From Cycas panzhihuaensis (lineage: Eukaryota > Cycadophyta), in contig CM041465.1 in assembly GCA_023213395.1 (NCBI GenBank), positions 205,351,741 through 205,415,740 of the forward strand: a stretch of DNA of 64,000 nt, in the 5' to 3' direction. The notes beneath the pieces are model-generated. The model was not told where the DNA came from, did not search any database, and saw nothing but the letters and a program-made list of their open reading frames with translations. A program made the position numbers and the translations under genes. This document shows positions 25,867-36,710 of this stretch, in pieces (positions within the stretch are counted from its first letter, which is position 1; each line of letters begins with the position of its first letter).

Positions 25867-28331
25867 TGTTTCCTAGCTTTTGGGAATAACATGGGTGCTA
25901 CAACAAATAGGTGAGTAAAACTATAGTTTATTACTCTTTATATTTCATTGATTTTACATATTGTGATCATAGATAATGGATGTATGCTTTCATTTTGTTG
26001 ATTGTTGTATGTAGTTGCCCATGTATTTTTTAGTCGATGATGAGTATGACTCCAATCAATGGCCATTTATCCACCCATTAGGCTTCTCAAGTGAGAACAA
26101 GTGCTTATCCTATTTGTAGAATCCTTTCTACCTCATTTTGATCTATTAATTCTCCTATTTTTTTTATTATTTGTTGCTCCCTTTCGATCGTATTTACATA
26201 TATCTCTACATTCATGAGATTTTAGTTTATTTTTATGGATTTTTCATAAAATTAAATATATTACCAAGCCACTATCTATTTTGTATACAATAATAATATC
26301 ACAGAATTTTGTAGTACTGCGAACGATTTCATAGTACCGCAAATATCTTCATGGTATGACTATCACCTACCTAGATTTGAGTCTTTCAATGATAATTAAC
26401 TTATAAATTCTTCCTTGACAATCATGGATGGTTTGTGCTAGCCCAACATTGGCACTTGTTAGATTTGTGTGGCCCAAGAGGCCAAATCACATCCCGTTTT
26501 GATCTTCTCTATATGGTTTTGGTCCAAACATATGATCAAAACTCATGGATTTGTCCTATGATTTTCTCCCACATTGTGGAATGAAAACCATTTTTTGAAG
26601 CCTTAGCTTCACCTATAAATCTCTCCAAATTTTCAATGGAAAAAAGGAGAATAAGTTAAGTCATATACCACACCGTTATGCTACCAATATTCTATGAGAA
26701 TTAGGTGACCTTGATCTACACATCTACTTTGTAACTATATCCTTATGATTACATACTTTCAATAGCAAGGGTGAGTCTTAAAGGGGAGTTTAATAGCCAT
26801 TGGCTATCTCCTTCATTCACGAAATAGGTAATTCTCCTTTTTGCTTTATGTTAAGTGTTTCATGCGTTTTGTTGCTCATTTTCATCTTATTTTGCTCTAT
26901 TTGACTTGTCATTATTGCTTAACCATTCCCCTTGTATCATATTCTCTTTGTTAGCCTACTTATGCTTATTTTTGCATAGATCTAAAAGAGGAAATTGTAA
27001 ATGGAGGTAACACCCAAGTACTAATTGGGGAGTTTACCACATTAGAGGGACACTTGGGCCATTTTGAGGTTACCTCCACCCATCTTTTACTTGTTAATTC
27101 ATATATCTCTTTAGCTCATCTTTGATCACATTGTATGCTAAAGATATTAAACATAATTTATTATACTCTCGTCTAACAATTATTTTACAGGTATACTAAC
27201 TCCATTATAGGAAGGAAGAGGTTTAAGGTTCCTCTCTATTATTGGCTAAGAGCTTGCATTCCTCCACCAAAATCCTTCTTGAGCAATGGCTCCCAAAAAG
27301 GTATGTTAGCTCATTGAGATTTAGTGCACATTTTTAGATTTGTTGGGGTCTTTGTCACATTCTTCCATATGTCATAAGCATATCTTGCAAGTAGAAATAC
27401 TACAGATTTACTCTAGATTTATATAATAGTGCATTTTCCATTTGAACCATCTTCTTGGCATCATCCATCCTAAGTTGAGGAAAGATGTTGTTCAACAGAC
27501 AAATCCTACTTCTACGAGGTACACCATCTTTTCTATTTATTTTAGCTTGATTTCTTTTTTAGTAAAGGGGGGAAAAAAGGAGAATAAAAAGAAGTTTTAA
27601 GAGTAATCTAAGGAATAAAGAAAAGAGAATCTAGGAATCTCCCTTTTTGCTCTGCATCCCTTTGTCTCCCTTTTCTCCTCTTTGAAAAGGAAAAGCTCAA
27701 GGGAAAGAAAGTGTAGAGAAAAGAAAAGAAAAGAGAATTGGTTTTGGTTTTATATAGGCCTCTTGTTTATTTTTCTCTCTTTTAGTTGAAAAGAGAAAGA
27801 CCCCAAAAAAGCAAATACAAGAGAAAACCCCAAAAGAAAAAGCGAAAATCATTCTCATTTTCTTTTTTTTTTTTCCATTTGCATTACATTACATGAAACG
27901 TTAAGTGCATTGGTCTTTGTTTCGTTGTTTAGTTACAAGCCCGAATGAGAGAAGGGACCATACAGTTGTGAGTCCTTAAACTAGTGGGATAGCATTATGT
28001 CTTTAACTAGGGTTGCTTCTTGTTTTTTCATAAAAACAAAAAAGCATATAGTTGCATATAGGTGTGTACTTCCTTCTCCCTTAGTTTACCATAGGCTTTC
28101 AAAGCCAAAATAATATGTCCATCTCAATGTATGCGCCCTCATAATTACCCTAGTTTAGCCTCCATTACATTACTTAGCACATAGTATTTCCTCACACTTG
28201 CATCCAAGAGGCTCACAAATGCCCCAGTTAGGGTTGTCAATTCACTTTCCTATGCATTTGGCCTCTACACCCTAAGTCTCCTACCATTGGCAAGTAGTTT
28301 ATAATCTACCCCTCTGGCCCCACCCATTTCA
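25867..28331 (+). repeat. 3' LTR of Tat element
   Basis: 2465 bp, starting TGTTTCC and ending CATTTCA. It matches the split 5' LTR over its whole length and keeps the uninterrupted copia target TTTTG at 26867-26871. TATAAAT is at 26614-26620. A TA-rich microsatellite begins within about 10 bases of its end. Confidence 0.9.
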
Positions 28332-28620
<289 letters not shown>

Positions 28621-28777
28621 TAACTTTATATAATATATGTATAGTATCTTATCATGCTACCTTTCTATGAAGTCGAATCTATTTTTTTTCTATATAGATC
28701 TTAGTTTGTCCCTTAGAGGAAGAGGCAACAAATGATCATAATAGTAGTCATTGATTATTACCCTAGATAGTCCTCAT

Positions 28778-28799
28778 AGAGAGAGAGAGAGAGAGAGAG
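28778..28799. repeat. (GA)n microsatellite
   Basis: About eleven GA dinucleotides. Confidence 0.95.
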
Positions 28800-30640
28800 T
28801 GATGAAATCTCCCTTACTATAAATGAATGATGACTAAAATAACCTTAAATCATATTTATATTTTTTTCTTAGATAATGAATGATAACCCTTTATATTCAA
28901 AGAATTTACCAAGATCTAATACCTTTAATTATTGACATTAATAACAAATTCACTTGGAGAGTAGTGAAGTAAGGTGACTTATGTATCTATTCCTTTCCTT
29001 TACTTAAATTAGGTGATTCCATTAGCCACAATTTCCCTAGTCATAACAAATGACCCAAATCCTTTCATTGGAATATTTGTTGCCCAAAAACCAAATATTA
29101 TTATTCATTATTTATATCATTAATCTAACAAATGAAATAATAAGAATGCATACATGTGGCCATTAATATTAGTGATAAGAAATAGGATGATTAAATATCT
29201 ATTATTTTAAGTAAATACCCATACTAATTGTAGTGAGATTCATGATTTAATATGTCTTTGTACCTAAAATGGATCTTATTTTACCATTAACTTTGTTGAT
29301 TACAAACATTGATGATTTACAAAAAACTTTAAAATCCCATAAATAACTCCTATCGTTTGTTTAAAAGTAGTCCATTATGATATTAAGGGAGGGAGAGGGA
29401 GAAGAAAGAGGGAAGGGGGTGGTGGTTGGGGTGGTGGTATTTATGTGAGGGCATGCAAGATTCTTTGAGAAGATGGCTCTTTATATCCAAGTGAATTATT
29501 CTATTATTACAAAAATAATTAAATAAAATAAATAATTTTGGTTATAATATTATTCGTACCTTCAAAATCTTTAAAGTATGATCTCCTCTTCACTATGCCA
29601 AACAACCTTCATCACTTTGATCATGCAACTTTATTACGAGGATAAATGATTTCTTTTCATTATATTAATATCACTATTTCTATACAAAAGTTGGGAGTGT
29701 GAGAGTTTTTACCAAATAGTACATTCAATACAATCAAAATGTCAATTATGATATCAATTGCTTGGATTTGTAATAGATTCTTTATTACTACTTGGGAAAA
29801 GGAAGGGGAAAGAGAGATAGAGTATCAAATAATTCTTAATGTGTCTCATATTCAAAGCTTCCATACAATTATTAGAAATAGACAGAACTTATTTGCTTAG
29901 TGGCATTAATCAATAAGAACAAAATGATTCAAGTTTTAAAATTTTATTTTGCTATATAAAAGGGCTTTGAACCATACTCTATAAAGCACTTATTTTAATA
30001 TTTTGAAAAAATATGTTAACATATCAATCTATCACTACAAGTTTTTATCTTGCTTAAAGTATTTTGTTACGTACATCTAATTCACTTTGAGGAAATTGGG
30101 TGCATAAATATTTAAAGTATCTCAAATTTACATATTAAATATAAAATAGAAGAATAAGTAGATGTCACTCTTATGCAAACGAATTCAACTTTGGGTAGTC
30201 TCTTAATTGCAAGGAAGCAAAAACCTAGTTGACAATGACACACACGAAACCCACTTACCACACCTGCTTAAAGAATCCCACCGCCTTTCCATTAATAAAA
30301 GGACATGACATGCTTTTACAGCTATCCAACTTGGTAGCTTCCAAGGGATATTCCCAACCGACCAAGAAAGGCATTCCAATTAGTGATCCAACTTTTGCAT
30401 CTATCAATACTATCTACAATCCTCTTTATCACACAATATTCACATCTATTGGGGCTATGTCTACATAACTAATTGTGGGTCTATGGAAATTCTTGACCAA
30501 TGTTGCCCGGCCCCAACTTGCTTGTCCATCTCAATTTGGCCAAATATTATTCACCTTTCCCAAGTTGAAAACCTTGGATTAGGACTCCCTTGGTCCAAAT
30601 AATTCTCGTATTTACTCTCTATTTTTTTCATTTTTGTAAG
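28800..30640. other. AT-rich intergenic DNA
   Basis: No coding domain, LTR pair or RNA gene recognised. It contains a purine and GGTGG-rich tract at 29384-29446. From about 30230 base composition becomes more balanced toward the small ORF at 30826, which suits a promoter region. The open frame 30229-30468 shows no family features. Confidence 0.5.
29384..29446 (+). repeat. Purine-rich / GGTGG tract
   Basis: GGGAGGGAGAGGGAG-type sequence followed by GGGGGTGGTGGTTGGGG. It has at least four G3+ runs, so it could form a G-quadruplex on the plus strand. Confidence 0.8.
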
Positions 30641-30675
30641 AACAGCTGAGCGGCTATGGTCCCCAAGGAGGCACC

Positions 30676-30738
30676 ATGGAATGTATTCTGATTCTCCTCC
30701 TCTTCAGTCCAAGCTTATGCATCCTCCCTCCTATATAA
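30676..30738 (+). CDS. Short ORF resembling a signal peptide
   Basis: ATG in a strong context (GCACCATGG) opens 20 codons: Met-Glu-Cys, a hydrophobic ILILLLFSPSLCIL core, then Pro-Pro-Ile and TAA. It is in the same frame as the ORF at 30826, separated by that single TAA and 29 further open codons (30739-30825). It may be an upstream ORF, the signal peptide of a gene broken by one stop, or chance. The TAA overlaps the TATATAA at 30732-30738. If that is the real TATA box, the short ORF is not transcribed with the downstream one. Confidence 0.3.
   Translation: MECILILLLFSPSLCILPPI
30732..30738 (+). promoter_or_regulatory. TATA box candidate for the small ORF
   Basis: TATATAA lies 94 bp before ATG 30826. 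A start about 30 bp downstream would place ATG 30826 as the first AUG of a transcript with a 5' leader near 60 nt. Confidence 0.45.
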
Positions 30739-30825
30739 TCGAACAAGGGAATACATGGCGTCTATCCTCATTATTCCAGAGCTCTTGTGAAAGGATTCAT
30801 CGCCGGTGCAATTGAATCTGCTTCC

Positions 30826-31101
30826 ATGGCGTCTCTGGGCTTTCAAGCGAAAGGAAATGAAAATGGAGGGCCATTTTATGATCCCTTCTATTGGTCTGGA
30901 CGCCATAACGGCAGTCTGAATGTGAGGAATGGAGGAGGCTGGAACAGGCTACCCCAAATGGACGATTTCTCTGTCTACAGCTTTGTACACGTTCCGCGAT
31001 CTCCCCGCTCTCTGTTCAAGATGGGATCTCCATCTTTTCCCATAGAAAATTCTATGGATCTCACTTCTCAGACAGAACGAGAGAGCCAGGAATGCAAGTG
31101 A
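30826..31101 (+). CDS. Small hypothetical protein, 91 aa
   Basis: An intact ORF in a locally GC-richer island (about half G+C by eye, against roughly one third around it), the only window segment with the look of ordinary coding DNA. It begins MASLGFQAKG at ATG 30826 (CTTCCATGG context). It continues with Gly/Asn/Trp-rich sequence (GGPFYDPFYW, NGGGWNRLPQ), then DDFSVYSFVHVPRSPRSLF and a polar Ser/Glu-rich tail. No signal peptide from this start, no membrane segment, and no family I recognise. The frame is open upstream to 30739 without ATG (GTG at 30787), so a terminal exon of a larger gene or a truncated gene is also possible. The VPRSPRSLF stretch is basic and may be a phosphorylation or binding motif, but that is a guess. 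Confidence 0.5.
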   Translation: MASLGFQAKGNENGGPFYDPFYWSGRHNGSLNVRNGGGWNRLPQMDDFSVYSFVHVPRSPRSLFKMGSPSFPIENSMDLTSQTERESQECK

Positions 31102-33842
31102 TTAGATGCAGCTGTTCCATGACTGTAATAACATGTAGTACATAATATGAAAGTAATCTTCTTGCTCTCGATCGACCCCATAAAATCCTGCAAAATGGTT
31201 TAAATATATGAGAAAAGAAGAGGAAGGCCCTGTACAGTGTATTTTGTATTAATGTCCAAAACTAATGTTATATCAGGTACTTTGTTGCGCTCGACCCCTT
31301 GATGTCCCTTATGGAAGATTGCCATTCTTCAGTTTTATATTAATTCAGCCTTTTTCTTTCTATTGATGTCTTGTATTATGGCTTGGGTGGGGAAGAAGGG
31401 CCGGAAGAAGTATTGATATTTTGAATTATATGCAACCTCTTGACCTTAATGTTTTAATGCTTAGTTTATTATCTAGTTTCTTATAATCTTCTAGATCACA
31501 TGGATGATGGTCAAATTGTTTAGTGTCAGAGGATGCCTTAAGAAAAACAATTTTTTCCTGTGTATGTTTTATAATTACATGATAACTCTTTGTTTTAAAT
31601 ATTTATTTGATCAATAATGAGTTGTGTGGCTTGTAGTCTGATGATTAGATTTGCCATCAACAAAATTGAAGGGAGATTGTTGCGTAATGATATTACATTC
31701 TTCCTTTCCATAATTCTAATCTTCTAATATTACAGAGAAAAATACTTTGCTTTTGTGGAGAAATACAACTCAGACTTAAGGCAACCTGCCTTGACAACTT
31801 TGTTTTCACTTAACTAATGAAGTGTGCCTTCGCCCTTCATTGTGGGACAAGCTTAGAGTAAGGTTACCCTTGAAGAATCAATAAGCTTTTAACTTGCAAT
31901 AATACTTTACCTTTGTTACTTCCTTTAGAGTGAAACTTTGATTTTATTGATTGAGGTGGAAAAGGGCCCAGTTCTCCAAATGGGCAAATCTTGTAATGGA
32001 TTTTGGACATATGAATCACTAATAGACAAAATCCTAAATAGGAACATGTAAAGTGGAGGGGAGTGGGCCAAAGATGAAAAAGACCCTTAATGGTGAAATC
32101 CTATAGGGAAATAGCCAACTAAGGTAAAAAAAAAAAAATTATCTTCTCTAATAAACAAAAGTGGGAAATAATTATGTAAAGGATGTAGAAGATATTTTAC
32201 TATAGAGAAGAGTTATTGCCCATAGTTTAGATCATAATTCAATAAATCCCCCTCCCCCTCATTCAATTGCTAATTGTCAAAAGATGCGCCATTATGCCCT
32301 AAAGGGCCTTTATTATTGTCATGTATAATTCTTTTTATGTTAATGATGTGACAATTGTATACCTACCATCTGAAAGAGATGATATTACGAGTTAGTGATT
32401 GATATTTAATTGGTTTTCCTAATATAAGCTTAAATAATCATGGCAGAATATGAATTCTAATATTCTAACGATAATGGAGCCATGAGATCTTACTTGTAAA
32501 TCCTTGTGCACTTAGGGAAGTACTGGTGGATTAGGCAATACCATATTTATCTAACTTATTTCCTTCAACTGATAATGACAATTCAACTATAGTGTATTCT
32601 TAAAGCCATTATGACACAAAAGGCTATTATTTTCAAATGACAACACTAATTGTTAAAATTTCATTTCTAAAAATAGATTTTAAAAATCACTTATAACTTT
32701 TTTCATTTTGAACAAGGATTTCATGGTATTTAAAGTTTGAAACTAGAGTTCATACAATAATATTAGGACCATCTTATTAATAAATGTCAAGTAATAGATC
32801 TAAGTCTGTGATGATTTTGATTAGTTTGATTGTTGAGCTTGTATAAGATTCTATAAAATACTAAATCTTATTTATAATATAAGAATAAGTTATCATTTTT
32901 TTGTTTACTTTTCATCGATATAAGATTTATTAGATTATGAATTCTTATGAGGAAGACCTGATAGATTATGTGAAGGATATAGAAGTTAGAAATTCATCCT
33001 CTGTCCTTTCTTATGCTTTTAACATGTGCATAGGAAAATCTCTAAATAGAAGAATAAATTCAATATTCAATAAATGTATATATACCTTATTATGGTAATA
33101 ATAATCAACTTAATTTTAAGAGATTTATCTAAAATTAGATCATAAGAATAATTTTATGAATAATTCTTTATTATAATATAAGCTTAATTCTCAAAAAGAG
33201 ATGAAAGTAGGTTTTGAGAAATATTTTGAAGAGTTTATAAAGGTACTCAAATTTTAGAGAAAGGGGACTTCTTGGAATAAAAACAAGAGAATTTTAAACC
33301 ATTGCAACATAAAGGTGCAGGTTGCACACAACACGCCAAAGTATCTATGGAGGTGGTGATGGTATTTGTTCAATCTTTCTAATATAGTTGGAGGATTGTT
33401 TCTAAGGAATTTTGATGCTAAAATGAACATGTTAATGCTATCATAATTGTCTGTTGATCATTTTGATTTGTAAATATAGTTAGAAATTGCTTGCACCAAA
33501 TTTACTTTATTAGCTACCCTATCCTTAACAAGTAAAAGTAATTCCAACATAATTACTTAACATCTTTTTTTATTATGTATTACCCAACTAAGAAGGGCAA
33601 ATCAAGTATATTTAGTTACTCAAGTGGATATTGTATATTGATTCTCATTAATACATTTTTGATCTATCAATCAAGGTACACTAATAACAAAAGAAAGTTT
33701 AATAATAATTTGGATCCTTGTCTATAAATCCATAAATAAGGTATTGAAAGAATGATAAACCATTAACTTCTAATACCATTCATCAACTAAAGTAAATAAT
33801 AGTCATTCATTCAATATAGACCATTCAAATTTTAGAATAATA

Positions 33843-33925
33843 CATGCATACACACACACACATACATATATGCATGTATGCATTTGTATATGTATGTATT
33901 TATATATATAGATAAATAGATAGAT
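33843..33925. repeat. CA/TACA/GATA simple-sequence tract
   Basis: CACACACA, TATGCATG and GATAGATA-type short units follow one another. Confidence 0.9.
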
Positions 33926-34774
33926 AAGATAAGTAATTCATTCTTCAAGTATAAATAATGGCCCCACTACATGCATATACATCTTTAGAAATTATTATTG
34001 TAGTAATGATTATGATAGTGTCATCTAATTTATTTGATGTAGATATTTAGTTTTCCTTCTAACTTCAAATATATTACTAATTATATTCTCATCTTATTTG
34101 TTATGCTTTCATTAAAAAAGAAGAAAAAAAATCCCCCCTTCAAATTAATTTACTTTAGAAACATGTCTTTTGGGTCTAATAAACCTCTTATAACATCATC
34201 CATTACATACATAATATAAAGATTTAATTTATCAATATTGTATAATGAATGTATCCCCAACTATAATGGTAAATTAATATTAAAACAATTCTCTTGAATT
34301 GGTTCTAAAATATTATATTACAGACCATACCATCTAGGACAAATCTTTTGATCTTTACATTGGAACATTTTCTTATCTACATATAAAACCTATCATCTAG
34401 TATACCTTGTTATGTATCCCTTTATAATTTTATTGGAATGTATCTAATGCATCATGTAATTCCTTATAAATCTATTAAAATTCCTCTATAAACTTCTTAA
34501 CTCTTACATATACACAATTTTTTATATAGTAAAAGAATTAGTGATGCATGTTAAAACATAAACATGCTTGGAAATGGCTATTTTATTGAGTTATAAATAG
34601 AATACGTATAACTATATTATACACAAGTAATCATAAATAACTTCTCTTTAAAAAGAATGTGAAATTATATAGATAGGACTAAAGTGAAAGAAAGTGGAGG
34701 AATACAACACATGAGAAACAATGGGAAATCTCCCTTTTAATTTGATGCACATGGGTGAGGTCATCTCCTTTGTT

Positions 34775-34850
34775 CTGTGTGTGTGGGGGGGGGGGGGGGT
34801 AGGGGTGGTGTTGGGATGGTGGTGGTGTGGGGGTGGAGGAAGGGGTGGAG
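34775..34850 (+). repeat. TG/G15 and GGTGG-rich tract
   Basis: GTGTGT leads to fifteen consecutive G (34785-34799), then GGGG, GGG, GGGGG and GGGG runs within 50 bp. Strong G-quadruplex potential on the plus strand; it resembles the tract at 29384. Confidence 0.95.
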
Positions 34851-36225
34851 AATTACTCTAGATAAATTATAAAATTGATAACCAAGTTGTTTAAAAATAA
34901 CAAGCTTATAACTAATGGAACTAGTTATAAGTAATACATTAGATGGCTTAAAGGAATCATATATGGATTATAATGAATGATCTAGAAAAGTGAAAGAGAA
35001 TAAAACACATTAGATATTCTAGAAATAATATCATAAAAATAGCTTAAGAGCATCTTAAGGCAAAGAAAAGCTTATGAAGGAGGACCTTAGTGAAGATAGA
35101 ATAAGGATAATATTTGAAAAGTTTTTTTTTTTTTTTAATTGTACCAATAAAGAAGAAAAGGGTAGTAATGAAGAGGAAGCCCATAATAATAATAATGTAA
35201 GAGAAACTAACCAAACCAGTGAGCATGCTCCATACTAAATGATTCTTTTCTTAATAACTAAGAAGAGATGGGAATTTTTTTTTATTAATAATGTTTTGTA
35301 AAGATATGTCCCTCTCTCATCTAACAAGATATCATATGTTAGAGGATAAGGTGTAACTTTAATTTGAGGTTTTAAGAAAGGAACACCTATCTATTCTCTT
35401 CCACTTTTAAGAATATGAAGACTCAAACCTATGATATATAAAACATATAGTTCATGTCTAAATTCTCTATTTGTATTATAGGTCCATGAAATTTGATCTA
35501 TATAGTCCTTATACATAAAATACCCTATGTGGTTAGAATTCCCCCTTATGAACCTTGCATATAGAAGATAGTTAATGATAATAAAAGGAAGAAAGCTAAT
35601 ATAGGATCCCATAAGGGGTATGTGCATGAATAAAATTGTTTAGAGAGTTTTCTAAGGAAATAAAATTCATAAATGAAATCTTCCAGGAGATATAGAAAAA
35701 ACGTATTTTCTTAAGTACTCTAATGTGTGGTTTTAATGCTATTGAGAGTTAGATCACCAAATTAAAACTAAATCAAAAGGAAATCTCATAGGCCTATAAA
35801 GAAGTCAAGCCATAAGACCCCATAGTAGAAGGAATTTAATGGATTTTGGAATTAACTACAATGGAGATAAAGAGATGGGTAACAGTGAAAAAAATATAAT
35901 CTCTTATAAAGGCTTTCCTTCATATTCTCTTAATAACTCTTAGAAATAAAATCTATAGAGATAACTACAAAAAAATTTCAAAGCCTAAGAAGGGATATCA
36001 AAATTTATAATACTATGTAAGGTTTTCTTACCTATCCAATAAGTATTTATATATGACATAACATAATTTTAAATAATAATATAAGCTAGAAAGGGTTTCT
36101 TGATAAGTGAGATAGTTTTTGTAGCCATTTTCTTAAGGATAATAAGGGATGAAGTCCAGAAGTCAAATTTAATATGATAGAGATTAAAGGGGAATTATCA
36201 AAGATGAACTAAAAATAGTATCCTT

Positions 36226-36698
36226 TGTTAAAACATAATGTTTAATGTATATGGTGTACATATGCACTTCCCACCATTCACCTACTTTAAGATATGTGAG
36301 ATGCACACATATCCATGCTATCCCATTATTGGATGATGTAATGGCTCCTTGTATTTGATAGGCTACTCATGAGGTGATTTTCACTATTTATATGTATATT
36401 CACCACTTGAAAACTTGAGAAAAGAGAGAAAGGAGAGAGGATAAAGATGTAAACCTTATGATCATAAGTAGAGTCCTAACTCCACCTTCTCTCGTGGTTT
36501 TTCCCATAATGGGTTTTCCACATATAAATCTTGGTGTCTTATGGTGATAATTATGTTTGATGATGCTTGCTTTACATGTTTGATGTTTGATGGTTATGTT
36601 AATTAATTCACTATGTATACATACTCATGAGTTCATATTATTGCATATTCCTACTTTTAACATGGTATCAGAGTAACTTTTTTACTCTATTTTTAACA
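36226..36698 (+). repeat. LARD 5' LTR
   Basis: Direct repeat of 39764-40235, with TGTTAAAA/TTTTAACA terminal inverted repeats and TATAAAT at 36523-36529. The LTR includes an internal TTTTAACA followed by TGGTATCAGAG (36655-36673), i.e. an older LTR end plus PBS. Confidence 0.92.
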
Positions 36699-36710
36699 TG
36701 GTATCAGAGC
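36699..36710 (+). other. LARD primer-binding site TGGTATCAGAGC
   Basis: A perfect plant copia-type tRNA-Met primer-binding site starting directly at the LTR end. Confidence 0.9.

Larger units (their letters stand above)
1450..28331 (+). mobile_element. Giant Ty3/gypsy retrotransposon, Tat/Ogre/Grande-like
   Basis: The ends are two long direct repeats. The 5' LTR is 1450-2440 joined to 10003-11464 (2453 bp once the nested copia is removed) and the 3' LTR is 25867-28331 (2465 bp). Without the nested copia and its extra target copy the element is about 19.3 kb. Plus-strand order is PBS-like site, gag, protease, RT, RNase H, integrase, 132-bp tandem repeat, antisense coding relic, second RNase H-like domain, polypurine tract, 3' LTR. 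Great size, a protease with Asp-Asn-Gly-Ser-Ser, extra 3' sequence, tandem repeats and an additional RNase H are known of the Tat lineage. All frames carry stops, so the copy is dead. No clear target duplication was found: GCATT precedes the 5' LTR and ACATA follows the 3' LTR. Confidence 0.85.
31102..36225. other. AT-rich intergenic DNA
   Basis: No coding domain was recognised. The first 300 bp may include the 3' untranslated region of the small ORF. AAGGGAGATTGTTG near 31669-31683 resembles a copia PPT/LTR junction, but no LTR partner was found. It contains microsatellites near 33845-33925 and a G-rich tract at 34775-34850. Short open frames (35044-35226 and 35391-35627, minus) look random. 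Confidence 0.5.

Noticed and set aside
30229-30468. 79-codon ORF upstream of the small gene
   Set aside because: No recognisable features, and it is probably chance in the promoter region.
31669-31683. Copia PPT/LTR-like junction AAGGGAGATTGTTG
   Set aside because: No partner LTR, PBS or target duplication was found nearby.
36661-36710. Two TGGTATCAGAG sites as two separate primer-binding sites of two elements
   Set aside because: The first is contained in both LTRs, so it is part of the LTR, not a separate element.
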